From Kitasatospora mediocidica KCTC 9733 (lineage in GTDB: Bacteria > Actinomycetota > Actinomycetes > Streptomycetales > Streptomycetaceae), in assembly GCF_000744225.1 (NCBI RefSeq), contig NZ_JQLN01000001.1, forward strand, positions 310,001-374,000: a stretch of 64,000 bases of DNA, given 5' to 3'. The notes beneath the pieces were generated by a model, which saw only the letters and a program-made list of their open reading frames with translations, was not told the origin of the DNA and did not search any database. Of the stretch, positions 61,931 through 64,000 are shown piece by piece. Position numbers and translations under genes: made by a program. Each line of letters starts with the position of its first letter. The first letter of the stretch is position 1.

Positions 61931-62287
61931 TCAGGGACGGGCGAGCCGGCGCTCCCCGCCGGCGCCCGGGGTGTACGCGAGGCCGTAGTGCTGGAAGATG
62001 TTCACCTCGTCCTCGGCGGGGAGCACATCGTCGGTGCCGATCGCCGGGCAGGACTTCACCAGGGCCTTGTCGTAGGCGACCTTGACGTACCCGGGGCCCA
62101 CCAGGGCCCGGTCCAGGGGGACGAAGACGAGCCGGTGACGGGTGGGCAGGCCGATCTGAACGGTGGCCATCGAGGGGGCGTCGGTACCGGTGTCGACGTA
62201 GATGGCCTCCAGCGTGCCGATCTTGTGGCCGTCCGGATCGACGACGTCGTGGGTACGCCACTCGCGGATATCGCCTACCTGGATCAC
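61931..62287 (-). CDS. PRC-barrel domain protein
   Basis: 118 residues from GTG with AAGGAG upstream. One PRC barrel: REWRTHDVVDPDGHKIGTLEAIYVDTGTDAPSMATVQIG...RLVFVPLDRALVGPGYVKVAYDKALVKSCPAI, then a short tail. It is a single-barrel relative of the protein at 45072 and lies in a stress-signalling neighbourhood (RsbW-like, STAS). Confidence 0.85.
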   Translation of the reverse strand: MIQVGDIREWRTHDVVDPDGHKIGTLEAIYVDTGTDAPSMATVQIGLPTRHRLVFVPLDRALVGPGYVKVAYDKALVKSCPAIGTDDVLPAEDEVNIFQHYGLAYTPGAGGERRLARP

Positions 62288-62364
62288 TGGGGCTCCTTTC
62301 CGAGGGCCGGCCGGAGCGTGTGCTCTCTCTCAGCGTGCCTCCGTCCGGGCCCGGGCACCAACGC

Positions 62365-62823
62365 TCACCCGGGTTCGTGGTCGTCGGGGGTGGCGTCCTC
62401 GGGGGTGGCGTCCTCGGGGGTGCCGGGCGCGCGGAAGGATGCGATGACGGTCTTGCCGTCCGCCTGGGTGCGGGTCTCCCAGTCGTCGGCGAGCGCGTCC
62501 ACGATGCGCAGGCCGCGACCGTGCACGGCCGAGCGGTCCGGCGTGCCGGGTGTCGGCAGGCCGCTGCCGGCGTCATGGACGCTGACGCCCAGGCAGCGGT
62601 TGTCCCACACCAGGACGAGTTGCGCCGAACTGTGCGCGTGGATGTGGGCGTTGGTGACCAGCTCCGAGACGGTGAGCAGGACGGCGTCCACCGTGTCGGG
62701 CGCGGTGGTGGTCCACCCGAGGGACTCGAGGTGCCCCAGGCACCACTGGCGGGCCGCCCGTACCTCGCCCGCCACCGGGAAGGACCGGGCCCACCCCGTG
62801 GCCCGCATGGACGCCTCTCCCAT
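62365..62823 (-). CDS. RsbW-like anti-sigma ATP-binding protein
   Basis: 152 residues, GGAGGTGCAGCG before ATG. HATPase_c N-box AVLLTVSELVTNAHIHA, G1-like VSVHDAGSGLP and G2-like HGRGLRIVDALADDWETRTQADGKTV. The C-terminus has an in-frame tandem repeat (TPEDATPEDATPDD) from 15-bp DNA units at about 62385-62425. It is likely a kinase/binder of a STAS antagonist; the STAS gene 210 bp upstream on the same strand is the natural partner. Confidence 0.88.
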   Translation of the reverse strand: MGEASMRATGWARSFPVAGEVRAARQWCLGHLESLGWTTTAPDTVDAVLLTVSELVTNAHIHAHSSAQLVLVWDNRCLGVSVHDAGSGLPTPGTPDRSAVHGRGLRIVDALADDWETRTQADGKTVIASFRAPGTPEDATPEDATPDDHEPG

Positions 62824-62984
62824 CGCTGCACCTCCGCTCGCGTCGTTACCGCTCCTGCACCACACCTGCCCTCCCCGGCCGCGCCAACCCTCCGCGAAAC
62901 TCTGCGCCGCCGCAGGTTTGAACTCCGCTGAGCGGGCAGACGAGCGGCGAGGCTGCACCGGTCATCCCCCCTCCCGGTGCAGTT

Positions 62985-63022
62985 TGTCGTGAGGGCCCCG
63001 CCCCCGTCGGGCCCTCACGACA
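62985..63022 (-). terminator. hairpin terminator of the STAS gene
   Basis: 14-bp perfect stem TGTCGTGAGGGCCC/GGGCCCTCACGACA with a 10-base C-rich loop, 10 bp after the STAS stop. A second hairpin (CTGCACCGG/CCGGTGCAG, then TTTGT) lies just beyond. Confidence 0.78.
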
Positions 63023-63032
63023 GCCCCCGCCC

Positions 63033-63440
63033 TCACGACACCCCCGGGGTCAGCGGCTCCAGGTCGAGGGCCGCCACCGCTGAAGCGACCTCGGGGTGGA
63101 CCGGCTGGGTGAGACTGATCCCGGTCAGCCGGAAGAGCTGGCTGACGGTCGGGGTCGGGGCGGCCAGGGACAGGCTGCCGTTCGCGAGCTTGGTCTGGCG
63201 CATCGCCCGGATGATCACGTTCAGCCCGGACGAGTCCATGAAGGGCACCCCGCTCAGATCCACGACCAGGTGCCGGCGGCCGTGGTCCAGCTGGTTGGCG
63301 AGGTGGACGTACAGCACCGGCCCGGTGTCGGCGTCCAGTTCGCCCGTGACCGACACCACGGCCAGCTCGTCCCGCACCACGCAGGTCACGCTCAGCGCGG
63401 TGGCGTCGTCGGGCAGCGGGAGAGAGATCGGTGCGGACAT
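63033..63440 (-). CDS. STAS-domain anti-sigma factor antagonist
   Basis: 135 residues, GGAGGTCCACCG before ATG. ELAVVSVTGELDADTGPVLYVHLANQL and HLVVDLSGVPFMDSSGLNVIIRAMRQTK are SpoIIAA/RsbV-like; the Ser in MDSSGL is the expected phosphorylation site of a partner kinase. Together with the HATPase at 62365 it forms a partner-switching pair. The target sigma factor is not in the window. Confidence 0.9.
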   Translation of the reverse strand: MSAPISLPLPDDATALSVTCVVRDELAVVSVTGELDADTGPVLYVHLANQLDHGRRHLVVDLSGVPFMDSSGLNVIIRAMRQTKLANGSLSLAAPTPTVSQLFRLTGISLTQPVHPEVASAVAALDLEPLTPGVS

Positions 63441-63613
63441 CGGTGGACCTCCTGGACGGTCGGGTACGGATCACCCTCCGCCTGCCCGGGTCGCCGGGGA
63501 TCATGCCGGGCGCACTCCGACACCCGCGGCCCGGCCTCGTCGGTCCGGGAAGCACCGCTACCGCGGAGGGGCATCCTGGGAGATGAGGGACGACGAGCAG
63601 GAGGAGAAGCGCC

Positions 63614-64000
63614 ATGAACGAACCGATCCTGGACGATCCGACCCTGACCGCGCAGGAGCTGCGGTCCCTGGCCGCCGCCGGAACCGCCGCGCCCTCCCTG
63701 CTCAACACCCAGCCGTGGCGCTTCCGCGCGTACTCCGGTACCCACACGCTGCGGGTGTACGCGGACCCGCAGCGGGCGCTGCCCCGGACGGACCCGGACG
63801 GGCGGGCGCTGCACCTCTCGGTGGGCACCGCGGTGTTCAACCTGCGGGTCGCGGCCGCTCACCTGGGCCTGGAGCCGTCCGTACGGCTGCTGCCGGAGGC
63901 CTCCGACCCCCACCTGTGCGCCGAGCTGGACCTCTCGCGGACCGCCGAGACCCCGAATCCCGACCCGGACCAGGGCCCGGACCTGTACGCCGCCATTGAG
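63614..64000 (+). CDS. nitroreductase-family protein (3' end outside window)
   Basis: 129 residues visible, GGAGAAGC before ATG. LRSLAAAGTAAPSLLNTQPWRFRAYSGTHTLRVYADPQRALPRTDPDGRALHLSVGTAVFNLRVAAAHLGL matches the Acg/NAD(P)H nitroreductase group of actinobacteria, where AAPSLLNTQPWRF forms the FMN site. Mycobacterial relatives (Acg) are dormancy-linked. The C-terminal half is beyond the window. Confidence 0.85.
   Translation, partial: MNEPILDDPTLTAQELRSLAAAGTAAPSLLNTQPWRFRAYSGTHTLRVYADPQRALPRTDPDGRALHLSVGTAVFNLRVAAAHLGLEPSVRLLPEASDPHLCAELDLSRTAETPNPDPDQGPDLYAAIE

Overview
The window is high-GC actinobacterial DNA. Gene style, GTG/TTG starts, an StrR-type activator, butyrolactone-receptor-type TetR proteins, an AfsA protein, a DUF4193 protein and many anti-sigma/STAS genes point to Streptomyces or a close relative (Kitasatospora, Streptacidiphilus). 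The species cannot be named from the sequence.

Layout. 0-22 kb is ordinary and accessory chromosome. It holds a bacterial fatty-acid-binding-protein-like gene, MFS pumps, a PadR-controlled membrane/polyprenol gene set, a subtilisin-like protein lacking all three catalytic residues, a degenerate stretch (about 8.8-10.3 kb) with an IS5-type remnant, an SDR/NUDIX/DeoR group, a solute-binding lipoprotein and an HtrA-type protease. 22.2-44.3 kb is a coherent specialised-metabolism island. 44.3-64 kb is mostly housekeeping or stress genes: PRC-barrel, RsbW-like and STAS proteins, pirin, the glycerol genes glpF-glpK-glpD, a Tat-exported class A beta-lactamase, an isoaspartyl-methyltransferase-like enzyme next to a tiny SDG-containing peptide gene, and an M20 amidohydrolase beside an AsnC regulator.

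The island (22.2-44.3 kb). A nine-gene minus-strand operon runs from branched-chain 2-oxoacid dehydrogenase E1alpha, E1beta and E2, through ilvB, ilvN and ilvC, to an AvrD-like protein, a FabH-like KSIII and a free-standing ACP, ending at a strong terminator. Around it are a type II thioesterase, an StrR-like activator, a HAD phosphatase, two TetR regulators, an acyl-CoA-dehydrogenase-fold flavoenzyme, an AfsA butenolide synthase, an MFS exporter, an ArsR regulator, an Old Yellow Enzyme and a NadR-like P-loop protein. Five operator-like sequences of the form ATACC-N8-GGTAT/GGAAT (butyrolactone autoregulatory elements) lie inside it. I infer a self-contained pathway from pyruvate to a short branched beta-ketoacyl-ACP, which AfsA and/or AvrD would turn into a butenolide, furan or syringolide-like molecule under its own receptor/StrR control. 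IlvD and E3 are not present and would have to come from elsewhere.

A second unexpected signal is a family of three 89-nt minus-strand tRNA-like genes (15.9, 22.0 and 53.4 kb). They share serine-type features and a nearly identical promoter: GGTCAG-like 11-bp direct repeats placed at the same distance from an ATAGT box. Their anticodon arms are aberrant and differ between copies.
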